A DNA stretch of 64,000 nt from the NCBI GenBank assembly GCA_021613375.1, contig CM038722.1:21429607-21493606 (forward strand). The letters run 5' to 3'. The notes beneath the pieces were generated by a model. The model was given only the letters and a program-made list of their open reading frames with translations. It was not told the origin of the DNA and did not search any database. Position numbers and translations under genes: made by a program. The DNA comes from Megaleporinus macrocephalus. Its lineage: Eukaryota > Chordata > Actinopteri > Characiformes > Anostomidae. The number at the start of each line of letters is the position of its first letter. Within the stretch, counting starts at the first letter, position 1. Of the stretch, positions 24,889 through 37,636 are shown piece by piece.

Positions 24889-26522
24889 GTCTCAGCCTGC
24901 GTCTATTTACTTTAGTCAGCCTTGATTTAAAGTTGTACTAAAGCTTTTCATGAAACAGAGTTGTTCTGTCAGTGTAATGCTACATTAATTAAGGGGGGTT
25001 ATTATAATGAACCACAATTAGATCGTCTTTTTTAATTTACTTAGGCAAAGTGTACTCTTCACTTTTTTAAGTATAAGATTGAAGGCACATGCAACATTTT
25101 TATTTCTTTACCTCATATATTATTTTAAGGCAGTATCATCAGACCTGCTGTCATCACTTATGCACAAATATATTTCTGAATATATCAGTATGCCCAGACA
25201 TTATGTTTAATATATGAAAGTTATGAATAATATAGGAAAGTCCAAACAGGTGGTCTAACAAACATGTAACAATTAGTAGATGCTGCTGGGTACATGCCGT
25301 TTGTGACATAACAGAATGTATTGGGGGGGGGGGGGTTACTTGTTACTACCCTGCTACAACTCTGCTATATCCCAAAGCATCACCCAGTTCACACCTACAC
25401 TTAGAGCTGTCTACCTCTGATCAGTTAACCCAGGACACATGTTAATACCAAGTGCAAACAGGGCCTAAGATTTTGCCCTGTACCAGTGAAAAGAGACCAC
25501 CATAGGACCACCTTAGTCTAGATACTATGGGTTAGAGGATGATTAATCTGAATTGTGCATGGAAAGGTGTCTCCTACCAGACACCTTTAGGAGTACCAAC
25601 AAAATATTTCTATGAATTGGCCTTTAAGTGTACGCTGTCTGTCAAAAACAGCAGCAACAGTGGTCCCAGGGTGGTCTCCTTCCAGTTATAGACAGGCTAG
25701 ATCTGGGCTATATAGTTGCGGAGAAACACATGAGCTACCTATACATACCTATATGACTGGGGATTCTCGCTAAACAAATGGATTAAGGCTAGTCTTGGAC
25801 CAAACTGCAGTGCCAAAGCTAAATCATTATTGGATATCCCTTTAATGTAGGCTTAACTATTAATCCTTACAATTCCTAGGTAATCCTAATGCCTAGATAA
25901 AGCTTCAATATCACTTTGAGAGCACCTCTGTGTTTACCTTTGGCTGAAGTCTGTATATATTTGTGCTGTTTTCTTCTGGGCCTGGCGAAGCAGAAAAATA
26001 AAGTCTCCATAACTGCATCTATGTACAGCCTGTCCAGAATCACTCGCCGTGTGTGCAGCTTTCAACATAACACTGCGTGTGTGCTGCATTCATTGTAACA
26101 CCTTTAAGCATATAATCCAAAGGTCGAGTGTGTGTGTGTGCATGGGTTCACTGAGAGCACTTTGAGCCACACTTAGTTAATACCCCTGTCATTTATCACA
26201 CAGCAACCTCCAATAACAATCAACCACAGTTCAAACACGGCTTATCACAGAACACAATATAGTACAATATCAAAAACCCAAATACATTTCACAATATCAT
26301 ATCAAATCAGTTCCTATCGGACACACCTTGTTGTGCCCTTCAAAAAAAGCCATTCAAGTCTGGGTTAACAGCTATTTGGTACACTGCTAAATTTGTTATT
26401 AGCAAAAAAGACCAACACAGAATTTAATAATATTAATATAATATATATAATATAACATAAAGAATAACCTCTTACTACACAGAATACTATACTGCTAATA
26501 TAATATAAAGAACAATCTCTTA
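24889..26522. other. non-coding
   Basis: Includes a G14 run at 25324-25336. A hAT-type start (CCAGGGCCGGTGCTGGGGGG) lies just before, near 24328, without a recognised far end. Confidence 0.5.
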
Positions 26523-26530
26523 CTACACAG

Positions 26531-26845
26531 TAGGACGTATCGTGATACAGCTGTCACGATTCAATATATCGTGATATACTGCGATACTGCAAGCTGAGTG
26601 ATATACTGCGATTTTTTAAATCCTACTATTAAAACACACCACTATATGAACAGGTTTACCAAAGCTTACAATAGCATTGCGCCCTTGTACTGCTTGTTAA
26701 TGTTGGAGTGGAGTTGAAAATGCATTACAACACTGCCATCTAGTGGTCAGAGGTTTAAACGCAACACACAATGATTCTGCCAGGACAATACTGTGTTAAT
26801 AGAGTCGAAACGAAACATAATATCCAATATTTTCTTACACCCCTA
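26531..26845 (-). mobile_element. hAT-like MITE (CTCF-motif family), copy with perfect 8-bp duplication
   Basis: Bounded by CTACACAG at 26523-26530 and 26846-26853. It is shortened near its left terminus, where the GTGTATTGGCAAGAACCTGG block is missing. The reverse-strand motif is at 26731-26750. Confidence 0.85.
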
Positions 26846-26853
26846 CTACACAG

Positions 26854-28374
<1,521 letters not shown>

Positions 28375-28499
28375 AAAGCTTATGGAAAAAGATTTAGACT
28401 CACGCAGTTTAAGAAGCATCTGTTGGTGTTTCTGCTCAGTTCCTCGTCACTTCACTCACTGCTATGTGAATGTATGTGCCTTCAATACTCAGTCTGTTT

Positions 28500-28539
<40 letters not shown>

Positions 28540-28540
<1 letters not shown>

Positions 28541-29442
28541 CTTCCACACACGACCCTGATGGTCATTCACTGCATTAATAAACCCGCTTGTTCAGCTCCT
28601 CCTCGCTATGCTTGTGTATGTGTGGTTCCTCCTAGTGCTGAGACCACTTGCTGTGTCACCAAATGCACTTGCTGGTGAAGGCAGCACTTGTTTGTTTGTG
28701 TGTTCATTTACAGAACTGCATGGCTCACTGAGCGTGTGTCAAACAGAAAAGTTGCCCCCAAAAGTGCAAAAGTGTGTAAATGTTTAGACACATTAGCCTT
28801 TGGCTCTTTTTAAACCACTGGGCGTTCTTTAGGTGACTAAATACAATGTATTTTTTCTCAAAACACTAAAGGAAAAGTAACGTAGGAATCCACAAAGTTC
28901 ACAAACCAGGATTCATGGTGATACTGTGTGTCCCAAACCCACCAAATACTTAGTGAGGTGTAAAAAGAAAACATATACTTCTCAAAAACGTTGTTAAAGC
29001 ATGAATTTAAAAGATGACACAACCATATCTCCAGAAAACATATAGTTCTTTCTCCTCTCTCCTCATTTCTGCATTAACCTGCATCCCTTCATTCACCGGT
29101 AGTGTCTTCAGCAGCGAAAAGCAACAAAAGTGTTAACTATTTCTCCTTCTATTTAGATCACTTATTCTGTTTGCTGCTGAATGTGGGTTCTTGTTGAGAG
29201 CGGTCGGTGGTCACTTGCCAAAACCTGTAGCCATTTGTGATGGATGCTTGGTGGGGCGAATGTTCCAGGGAGATAGGTGCTACTGGGTGGTTAGGTACTT
29301 GCCCTGTTCTCCAGAGGGAACACAGGAGACAGCAGGTGCGGTGCAAGGGGGGCAATTTATTGGGCTGGGGGAACACCCACTCTCCACATCGTCACAATCC
29401 AGGATAAAACAGTAGGCAGAACGTACAGGCTAAAACATAGAG

Positions 29443-29446
<4 letters not shown>
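28540..29446. other. non-coding
   Basis: Nothing recognised, though 29160-29410 is GC-richer and may be retroelement-derived (GGGCAATTTATTGGGCTGGG). Confidence 0.45.
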
Positions 29447-29492
<46 letters not shown>

Positions 29493-29505
29493 CATACATA
29501 TATAC

Positions 29506-29590
<85 letters not shown>

Positions 29591-29597
29591 TACATAC

Positions 29598-29677
<80 letters not shown>

Positions 29678-29680
29678 CAC

Positions 29681-29767
<87 letters not shown>
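29447..29767. repeat. (TA)n microsatellite with TACA interruptions
   Basis: About 320 bp of alternating TA with scattered TACATA and CACA steps. It is self-complementary throughout. Confidence 0.97.
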
Positions 29768-29769
<2 letters not shown>

Positions 29770-29859
29770 GTTGGCATCTCTACTACCTCTCATGTATGAG
29801 TACTAACATTGTAGTGCGTCTGCTCTAAGGCACTGAAAGTAACTATCACACACGGTTGC

Positions 29860-30050
29860 ATTTCGTCGCTGTCCAAAGAAAATTTTTGTTTTTCTACATC
29901 ATTTGAAAGCAGCATTTACAACGTTGTAAAACTTCATGATGAATGGACCAATAGAACTGCTTAAATGGCTTGGAAAAAATCTGGTCTGATAATTTTGGCC
30001 TCTCCTGTAAAGTTGCCATTTTGGAGTTCATTTGGAGACAGTGACGATTT
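29860..30050. mobile_element. MITE with CGTCGCTGTCC inverted ends, copy 2
   Basis: Starts TTTCGTCGCTGTCCAAAGAA and ends TTTGGAGACAGTGACGATTT. The middle shares GAATGGACCAATAGAACTGC and AGTTGCCATTTTGGAG with copy 1. Confidence 0.7.
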
Positions 30051-31739
30051 ACTCTTCCTTTGATGTGATTGACGAAGTTAGAACACGGCGTCGGGGCAGC
30101 AGTGCTACTTCTTAATTCTCTAATGTTGGACTGATTTGACTACAGTGACTCACTGTCACCTCTTAGGGCACAAAGTGGTAGCACCAGTCAGAGCTTGATG
30201 GTCAGCATGCTAACGCTGCAGATATCTCCACAGCACAGACATCTTTGACATACGGCTATTTCTTCACATTCTTTTAGTTAATTATTGAGTAATGTGTGAA
30301 GTAAAGCATTGTATCATCTTATTATCTTATTAAACTCTCTACTGTATAAGTTAACAGGTTTGTGAAGATGCCGCATCGGAACACTTGCCTTGCTTTTCTA
30401 AGGTTCGTGCTGAAATAGACCTATTGTGTTTAAACTTGGCACCACTGTGCCCTTTTAAAACGAGACCACAGTGGTGTGGGAGGCTACAGAAACAGATTTC
30501 AGAAGGAAACAAATAAAAATACAGTATATTGTTGTACAGTTCTGCCTCTGTAGTTAAACATAGAATGTTAATATCATAAATGGTTTGAAAGCTATTTCAG
30601 TTTTAATGCAATGTGTTCCGATGTACTGGCAGCAACACTTCAATCTCAAAGGGTTACGTTTTCAGCCCACCTTTACTTAATATACTATTATTTCAGTCAA
30701 ATACAATAGAACAACAGCAAACCATGATAAAAGCATGAAACATTCATAGGCTTATGTTAGAGAATGTGGAACACAACAGTAATAAAATAATTACCATATT
30801 TATTCTATATTTAGCTGGAATCAAAACAGTCCCATCCACTGTTGTTTAAGTGCTACTTAATAGTAGCTCCCTCACAATGTGCTTACAGTGCGAGCCCAGT
30901 ATAAAAGCCATACTATAATCAGGCATACTTTGTAAGTGGCAGCGGTACAGTGTAGAAAAAGAGTGTTTCCCACTTGTGATCTGAAATGCCAATCATTAAG
31001 CTGTGTACTCACTAAACACAGCCCAAACACTTTAAACATTGGCTCTTTTTTTAACATTGGGTCACAGAGAAATTGTGTGCTTGGTACAATTACAGTAGAC
31101 GTGTTTTTCTCAAGTATTTTGCTAAATGTTTTGTTTGGTAACGTCCACTCATCCATCCCCACACTGCGACCCACAACCCTGAAACCTGAGGCTGTTTTTC
31201 TTACATTGGTGTCGGTGAGCATTTCATTGATGGGATCATGAGCTCAAAAACACAAAGAAGTAACAATTCGATAAAAGAAAATGACTGAAATGGTCCACTT
31301 CAAATTTAATGCCACTTGGACTGACATGTTTCCTAACACACTGAACTTGATATATTAAGCCAGACACACACACACAACCCTAATAACCACCAATGCATCC
31401 CAACAGGAAACCAAACACAGGGCAATGTATTCTAAAAGGTGGTCAGCAATTTCAGTATGCCCCAATCTCCTCTAGCTGCCCTCCACAAACTCAGAGATAA
31501 CTCTGTTTCCCCTCAGGAAACACACACTCAATCATCGCACAAACAGAATCACCAAATCCTTCCCCTTTAATATAAAAAAGAATGACTTTCTGTATTTATT
31601 CACAAATCACACTCTTTCATACAGGACGTTTGTGAACTCATAACCATTTTGTAAATTCTTACATGAACATGACTAAAACATCTAACAAAGATCTAATAGA
31701 GAACCCAACTGAACAAATAACATTTTATTATTCAACTAA
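30051..31739. other. non-coding
   Basis: A 116-codon open frame on the minus strand at 30872-31222 has no splice context or recognisable motif. No element called. Confidence 0.5.
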
Positions 31740-32470
31740 TTAATCCAACATTAAATGCCTTTGCTGGTACGAGTATGTAGACATTTGCTTTTAGTAAATG
31801 GTGTGACCCCCTTGAGCAGCAACCCCATGATGTCTTGGCCTATTTCTCCTCACAAAACTGCTTCCACTGTTATGTTTGTGAGCCTTCTTGCATGAATGCC
31901 TCAACATTTCTATTTGATTAAGATCTTGACTTTGACTCCGCCTTGCCAAAACGCAACACTTCCTCTGCTTTAACCATTCTTTGAGGACTCATCCGTGTTT
32001 TTAAGGTTTGTGGTGTCCCAAGGTTTGCTTACCCAAGGTCAAGGTTAGTTCACAAGTCGATGCCCTAATTTTTGTCTTGGTTTATATCCAGTCTTGATAT
32101 AATCTATAATTCTTAGCTACATAAAATGATGAACCTGCCCTGGTCCAGCAGCAGAAATAAACAGCCCTAAACTGTGATACTGCCACCGCTGTGTGTCACA
32201 GTTGGGTTGAGATTCTAAGGTAAGCATATAGTATTTAGTTTTGCCATTTGTGCCTCATTAATCCATATAACATTACTTCAGTAGTCTTCCCACAGTAGCT
32301 TTCTCCGAGCCATCATTCCATGCAGTTTTCTTGTTCAGTGTGTGAATGGTTGTTGACTCATGAACACTGATATTAGCCATCAGAAGTGAGGGCTGTAGAT
32401 CCTTAGATTTTACACTGGGGGTCTTTGCCATCTCCCAGAATCCTCTACACCTTAGAGTCATTTAGAGTTA
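31740..32470 (-). pseudogene. dead Tc1/mariner transposase relic
   Basis: Read on the minus strand, the interval near 32465-32290 gives MAKTPSVKSKDLQPS... up to a stop. Further on, in shifting frames, are a VTVWGCF-like block turned into TVxGLFISAAGPGQ, and then KEWLK...SQSQDLNQIEMLRH near 31990-31890. The last block corresponds to the KEWL...PSQSPDLSPIEMLRH signature around the final catalytic acidic residue of Tc1-like DDE transposases. Multiple stops and frameshifts make it non-functional. I did not delimit terminal repeats. Confidence 0.6.
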
Positions 32471-33456
32471 CACCATTTGCACTGTATTTTGCCCACAAGG
32501 ACATTTACTATTGGATTATTTTGTATAACAAATGAATGACAAACTCTGCTTAGCTGTTGTTATTAATTAACGGAAGATCTGATCAGGTCACATTGGCAAT
32601 TTTGCAATTTACAAAACTCTGACGGTTTCACAAACGGTAAGTATGCTGGTGCCAAGTGGCTGCTGCTTTTCATTGGTTGCTTTTTTATTAGTGTTTTGTT
32701 TTGTTTGTGTGTAAGTTTATGTTTCTCCACTGGTTAAAGAGTTAGAAGCAAGAGGAGACTTTTTTTTAAGGAATTCAAAAACTTTGCCTGGCCACGTGAG
32801 TAAAGCTACACTACACTCTGGCCGCTGCCTGGACCAGCTGCTTAGATGATTCTGCACTACAGCTGTGGGGCTGCCTGGTCCGGTGGAGTTTGGACACTTG
32901 AGCAGCGGACCTACAGGGCTTCCCAGGCCAACAGCCTGTGTGGTATTACACTGTAGACGGCTATTAATTCCTTCTGGGCTAGCTAAGCGACTCTACCTAG
33001 TGGACTGGGGATTTTTTCTTTAACCAGCTGTGGGACCTGTTTGTGTGTGTGTGTTTGTTGTGATGTTTAATTTATCACTGATTATCACTGATATTTGTGT
33101 ATTAGGTAATGGAAGCAGGGCTATTGTATATGTAAATGTAATGCTAATAATAGTAAAGTTTTCTCTGTGTGTCATTTTACCTTCTACTGCCTCGCATCGT
33201 GACATGACTGGCCAACAATCTTCTCAAAACTACCCTAAAACAATATCTCAGGCATCCCAAAGCATATTCATAACCATAAAATATAATTTTCTTTTTTTCT
33301 TGTGATGGTATTTAACAAACCATCACCACCACAGTGAACACTTGCAATGCAGTTCACATCTAATCACTCTAAATACAGCAAAAAATACCATCAAAGACAC
33401 AACAGCATTGTTTCTTTCTCACCCTGTATCACTCAAACACACACACACACCCTCAC
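32471..33456. other. non-coding, inferred intron after exon B
   Basis: GC-richer around 32790-33010 without recognisable exon structure. A short CA repeat lies next to the exon B donor. Confidence 0.45.
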
Positions 33457-33610
33457 CGTTCCAGTCCCTCCAGGAGCTCCTGCGCTGGTAGGTGCTGTAG
33501 TTTCCTCCCTGCAGTACCGTCATTGACAGGCTGTGAACGAGCTGAGAGAGTCTGTTAAGGATCCGCTGAGGAGCCTCCTGACCCTCCCGCAGCAGCTCCT
33601 GCAGAGACAT
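33457..33610 (-). CDS. mcf2l: candidate alternative first exon B of the same mcf2l-like gene
   Basis: Minus-strand ATG at 33610, 51 codons plus one G, then a consensus donor GTGAGG at 33456. The peptide begins MSLQELLREGQEAPQRILNR, continues LSQLVHSLSMTVLQGGNYST, and ends SSWRDWN. GC content and codon use are clearly gene-like against the AT-rich surroundings. It opens like exon A (MSLQELLR versus MALEELLR), and it ends in the same phase with the same split base G. Both would therefore join the same downstream exon in frame. No domain is recognisable in so short a piece; it would be an isoform-specific N-terminus ahead of the SEC14 domain. The diverged 95-bp repeat starts about 90 nt upstream. 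A first exon of an unrelated gene is the main alternative. Confidence 0.5.
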
Positions 33611-33699
33611 CCAGCCTGCTGACCCACTGACTTCAAACTGGACACGGGCCTGACTTCAAGTCCTGACCTCAGCCCAGACCAGCTGGACTGCACCTGGGG

Positions 33700-34930
33700 A
33701 AACCTGGGTCAACAGTAGGCCACAGCAGCTCCAGATAGAGTACACTGGACTGCTCTAGGGTTAAGTGTGGAGCCCAAATCGGGACAAGACAAGATCTTTC
33801 AAGCTTGTCCCAAATAGAGTTACAGTACACTGAAGTTCTCGCCTTACTGTGCTGTGCTTTAAGGGGCAAATGAGTGGTCCATGTCAAGGTGAAGCTTCCC
33901 TTTTCTTCGCTTTGCTTTAGAGATAGCAGAGTAGTCCACGTCAAAGCAAGCCAGTTCAATCAAACTTCATTCCAAACAGAGTTCCAGCATAACAGGTTGT
34001 TCCAATCACTTTTTCTTTGCTTTAAGGGGACGTGGACAGTCCTGGCAAGGCAAGCTGGTTCAAATTGAGCTCAACCTAGAATCATAGTAGAGTACAATTG
34101 TCTTTGCTTTAGAGATAACTTAGCAGTTCAAGGCAGGGACACAATGGTCCAAGTGAAGTCCTATAATAGGGCAGCTGTTCCTTACCCTTTCTTCAAGGGT
34201 GAGTAAGTAGTCCAAGTCAATGCAGGTTAAGCTTGGTCAGTTTAAGCTGGTGCTGGTCCTACAGTATGCTACAGTTTTCTCTTTACTTTGCTTTAAGGGG
34301 AAGTGAGTAGTCCCAAGTCAAGATATAGAATGTTGGTTCAACTTGAGCTTATTCCAAGCAGAACCGAGTGTAACTGAGTATTGCCTTCTCTTTGAATTAG
34401 GGGTAGGCAAAAGAACTTAAGCTTGTCCTAACGTACAGTGCAGCTTTTCCTTCACTTTGGGAAAGTTAATAGTCCCAGTCAAGCCAAGCAGTTCCAATTC
34501 AAGCTCTTTCCAAACAGAATGACAGCTGAGTATTCCTTTCACTTTGATTTGCATTAAGGTTAAGCAAGTGATCCAATCGCAACAAGAGAAGCTCGTCCAA
34601 ACAAGTTCGTCTGCACAGTATAGCAGTTTTCTCTTGACTCTGCTTTGCTTTAAGGGGATGTGACCACCCCAAGTCAAGGCAAGGTTCCAAACAAACACAC
34701 AACACAGATTCGCTTCACTTTGCTGAGTAGTCCAAAGACAGCACGAGACGTTGGTCCAAAGTCAGCTTGTTCCACCATACAGCACAGTGTTTCTTGAATT
34801 TCGCTTTGTTTTAAGGGGAGGTGAAGAGTCCACGTCAATGCAAGACAAGCCGGTTCAATTTATTCCAAATGAAGTTACAGCAGAGTTTCCTCTTCACTTT
34901 GCTTCTTCGTTAAGCCGGTAACGGGAAGGA
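33700..34930. repeat. old diverged ~95-bp minisatellite next to exon B
   Basis: Recurring blocks CTTTGCTTTAAGGGGA, GTGAGTAGTCCAAGTCAAG, GCAAGCTGGTTCAA and TTCCAAACAGAGTTACAG return every ~85-107 bp, giving about 13-14 units. Units are strongly diverged. Minus-strand frames look repetitive (LTWTTxLxLKQS) but are not maintained. Confidence 0.75.
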
Positions 34931-35260
34931 TTCAGTGGTTGCGCTTCCGTGCCGAGAAGCATCTTCACGCTTGTGTTTGTTGAGACTGCGTCCCGGTTCT
35001 CACGCTGTCTTACGCACACACACACACACACTCAACACGAAGCCTTGCTCGCAGTGGAGCGCGGAGCTGAGGAGAGGAAGAGAGGGTGGGTGATTTGCCG
35101 GGACGTTTTAGCACAAATCCCCATCTGCTCGGCTAATTATACCGACAGCAGCAGCAGCCGAGCAGGCGGCGCTCACACTCACACACACACACACGAACGT
35201 ACACTAATCTTTAGCATTCTCGTGCGCCACTTAGGGGACAAACCGACAAACTTTCTTATA
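34905..35260 (-). promoter_or_regulatory. CpG-rich candidate promoter / 5' UTR segment upstream of exon B
   Basis: GC-rich sequence with many CpGs and GCAGCAGCAGC and GGCGGCGC runs, split by two short (CA)n tracts. It lies 1.3-1.65 kb upstream of exon B. A 5' UTR exon here spliced to an AG just before the exon B ATG would bridge the old minisatellite. No transcript evidence is available. Confidence 0.35.
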
Positions 35261-36827
35261 GACTGCATAGCAGAATGGAATACTACAGTGTTTTTCAACC
35301 AAATCTTTATCTGCAATATCTGTATCATGCAGTCAGGGGTCACTCGTTATGACATATTAATCAGTATTCAGTAAACCCGCTGACTCAAAACACACTTATA
35401 GTAGAAGTCAATGGGCAGATGCTGAAGTATCTGGGAATTAATGGACCTTCTTTTCTTCTCTGGGTACATAGAAGGTGTCTGTCAGCAGCAGGCTATCCAT
35501 TCAAACGTTTCAAATCTAAAACAGAAGCAAATTTAAAAGAAAATGCTAAATATGTTTTCTTTCACTACCATTATGTGCAAATTCCTGAAGATACTTTACT
35601 GCTGCCCACCAAACTCTGAACCCCCTCAGTCAGTTTTGGCAATATTGGGGCATTTAAATGTTTTATTCCCCCCGTATCCATATAAATTGGCCCTCATTTT
35701 CAAGACCTCATTGTGGTAATGGTGCATGGGATACAGACGCGGCAGAAAGAGATTAGGTTGGAAAACATACTGAGGATACAGGAGTACGACTGCACAGAGT
35801 ACAAATGGAGAGATAAATGCAGGTGAGCTAAACGTGCGCACAACTCGGAGACAGATAAGCCAGCTTAGGGCAGACTGCACCTGTAGGCCTCTCAGTGCCG
35901 TATACAGTTACCCACACTGACACACTGACCTCACTCTGAAAAGGTTTGTGTACTTACCCAAACATATGCTATGATTATAACGTTAATACGAATTAAGCTG
36001 GTCAAATCCAGAGCTCTTCCTCAGAGTGAGTTCACTGCGCTGAAAGATCCCATTTTAATTCCATGCCTGTGCGTGCAGATCCATACATTAACACATCTGA
36101 GGTGACATCATCAAAAGAGGCATGATGAGGCATGCTGATGGTTCCCTCCTGACTTAATTTACAGATTCTCTCTCACGTGTCTCTCTCAGTACCGTCATGC
36201 AGTAATTAGCACTGTGCGTTTTTAGCCTTTCTCTTTAGTGTTAAAGTAATGGTTTAGACCAAAACCTAAAATTAGAATTTAATATCTTATCTGTAGTGTT
36301 ATGTAGAACTTTGTTATGCACTGCACTCCTCAGCCTCATCGGCTTGTCAAAACTTGTGATTGTATATGTCGTTTTCATGTTTTGGTTCCTTGACCTTCTC
36401 TCACGACAATAACCAGCATGCATTACACAAATACTTCATACTCAACTACTGAGAACCTCCAACAGCAATACAGAAGCCCTCACTGCTAGTGTAGGCACTA
36501 ATACAGAGGGTCACATATGCTTATAGCCTTAAACATCCTCTCACCTTCAAAAACATTATTAGAAGGTGGGTTTCCTAGCCTTTGAAGAAGCCAATAAACT
36601 GTATTCGCATTATCATAGTTGAATATAAGAAAAGTACATAGAACTGCCATACAGTGAACCTCAAACTCTGCTGTTCCTCCTTCAAATACAAATCCTGGAT
36701 TTGCAAAAGAGGATGGACCGATTCCAAAATCCTAGACTGTGATGTAACAGTCATGAATATTAATATATATGTCCTCAAAATTGACATACACTGATACACT
36801 GAAGTTCCAGCCCAGCAGGTACTGAAA
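35261..36827. other. non-coding
   Basis: No exon or element recognised. Confidence 0.5.
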
Positions 36828-37095
36828 ATGGTGTACTCAACGGTTCCAGGCTGCGAAGACCATGTTGGCTCTTTTCATTCCTTTCCCAAGAAACCAAACA
36901 GCCAACGGCTGACATTCCTCTTCAAAGGAACACAAGAATCTATCTGCAACACTACATTTTAACAAGATCCTGGACAATTTCAGTTCAGAGCTTTGAGTGT
37001 GCTCTGTGCATTTTACTCTATATCGAGTATCGAGCAGGTTCGCTCAAAGTTTGAAGAGCACACATCTATTAGCATCACGACACCAACAGCAACCT
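36828..37095 (+). pseudogene. decayed THAP-domain exon
   Basis: ATG at 36828 opens a THAP-like start: a first zinc-ligand region with VPGCE, then HVGSFHSFPKKP (the conserved H-x-FP block) and RLTFLF. The frame stops at 36960-36962. A +1 frame then carries the C-terminal half: FNKILDNFSSEL, a second stop, and VCSVHF, which matches the C-x-x-H-F zinc ligand motif (VCSLHF) of THAP domains. A GTAAGT donor follows at 37096. THAP is a C2CH zinc DNA-binding fold found in P-element, Kolobok and some PIF/Harbinger transposons and in host THAP genes. Only one CxxxxC-side cysteine remains. The two stops and the frameshift mark it as dead. Origin from a transposon or from a host THAP gene cannot be told. 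Confidence 0.6.
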
Positions 37096-37399
37096 GTAAG
37101 TAGCAACTTTATTGTTTGATTGTATCCCTGTTTGCTGGTTAAAGCAGATTATCTTAGACTGAAAGTTTCATAGTGAGTGACTTCTCTTTACTTTGTGCTG
37201 TTGAATGTAGCTAGTACAGGTAACATTAGCTACCCAAGTGCCTCACTGTAAAATAGCCAATCAGAGCAGAGCTCATTAAGTTATTTATAAGATAACCAAA
37301 AAGGGTGAAACAGCTTGTTACACTCTACAGTCAAATCATTAGCTGTAAATGGTTGTGTAAAACCACATCTGGGCATTTTTCTCTCTGACCAAAGTCACA

Positions 37400-37636
37400 T
37401 ATCGTCGCTGTCTAACAAAATACATGTATCTCAGTTTTTGCTATTTTTTAGTTTTCTGCATCATTTGAGCACAACAGCTGCCGTTTACATGGTGTGCAAA
37501 TATTATAAAGAAGGGACCAATAGAAATGCTTTAAAATAGCTTGGAAAATATTCTGGTTTCATTGACTTGCACTGAAAGTGAAGTTGTGAAGTTGCCATTT
37601 TGGAAATACTTGTTTTTCGTTGGACAGCGATGATAT
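37400..37636. mobile_element. MITE with CGTCGCTGTCC inverted ends, copy 1
   Basis: The left end ATCGTCGCTGTCTAACAAAA and the right end, complemented, ATCATCGCTGTCCAACGAAA are inverted repeats. The interior includes GGACCAATAGAAATGCTTTA and AGTTGCCATTTTGGA, shared with the copies at 29860, 7214 and 49600. Confidence 0.7.

Noticed and set aside
33669..34705. Minus-strand frames of 68-96 codons with LTWTT/LKQS repeats
   Set aside because: They follow the diverged 95-bp minisatellite, stop irregularly and resemble no protein. They are not an extension of exon B, because stops intervene.
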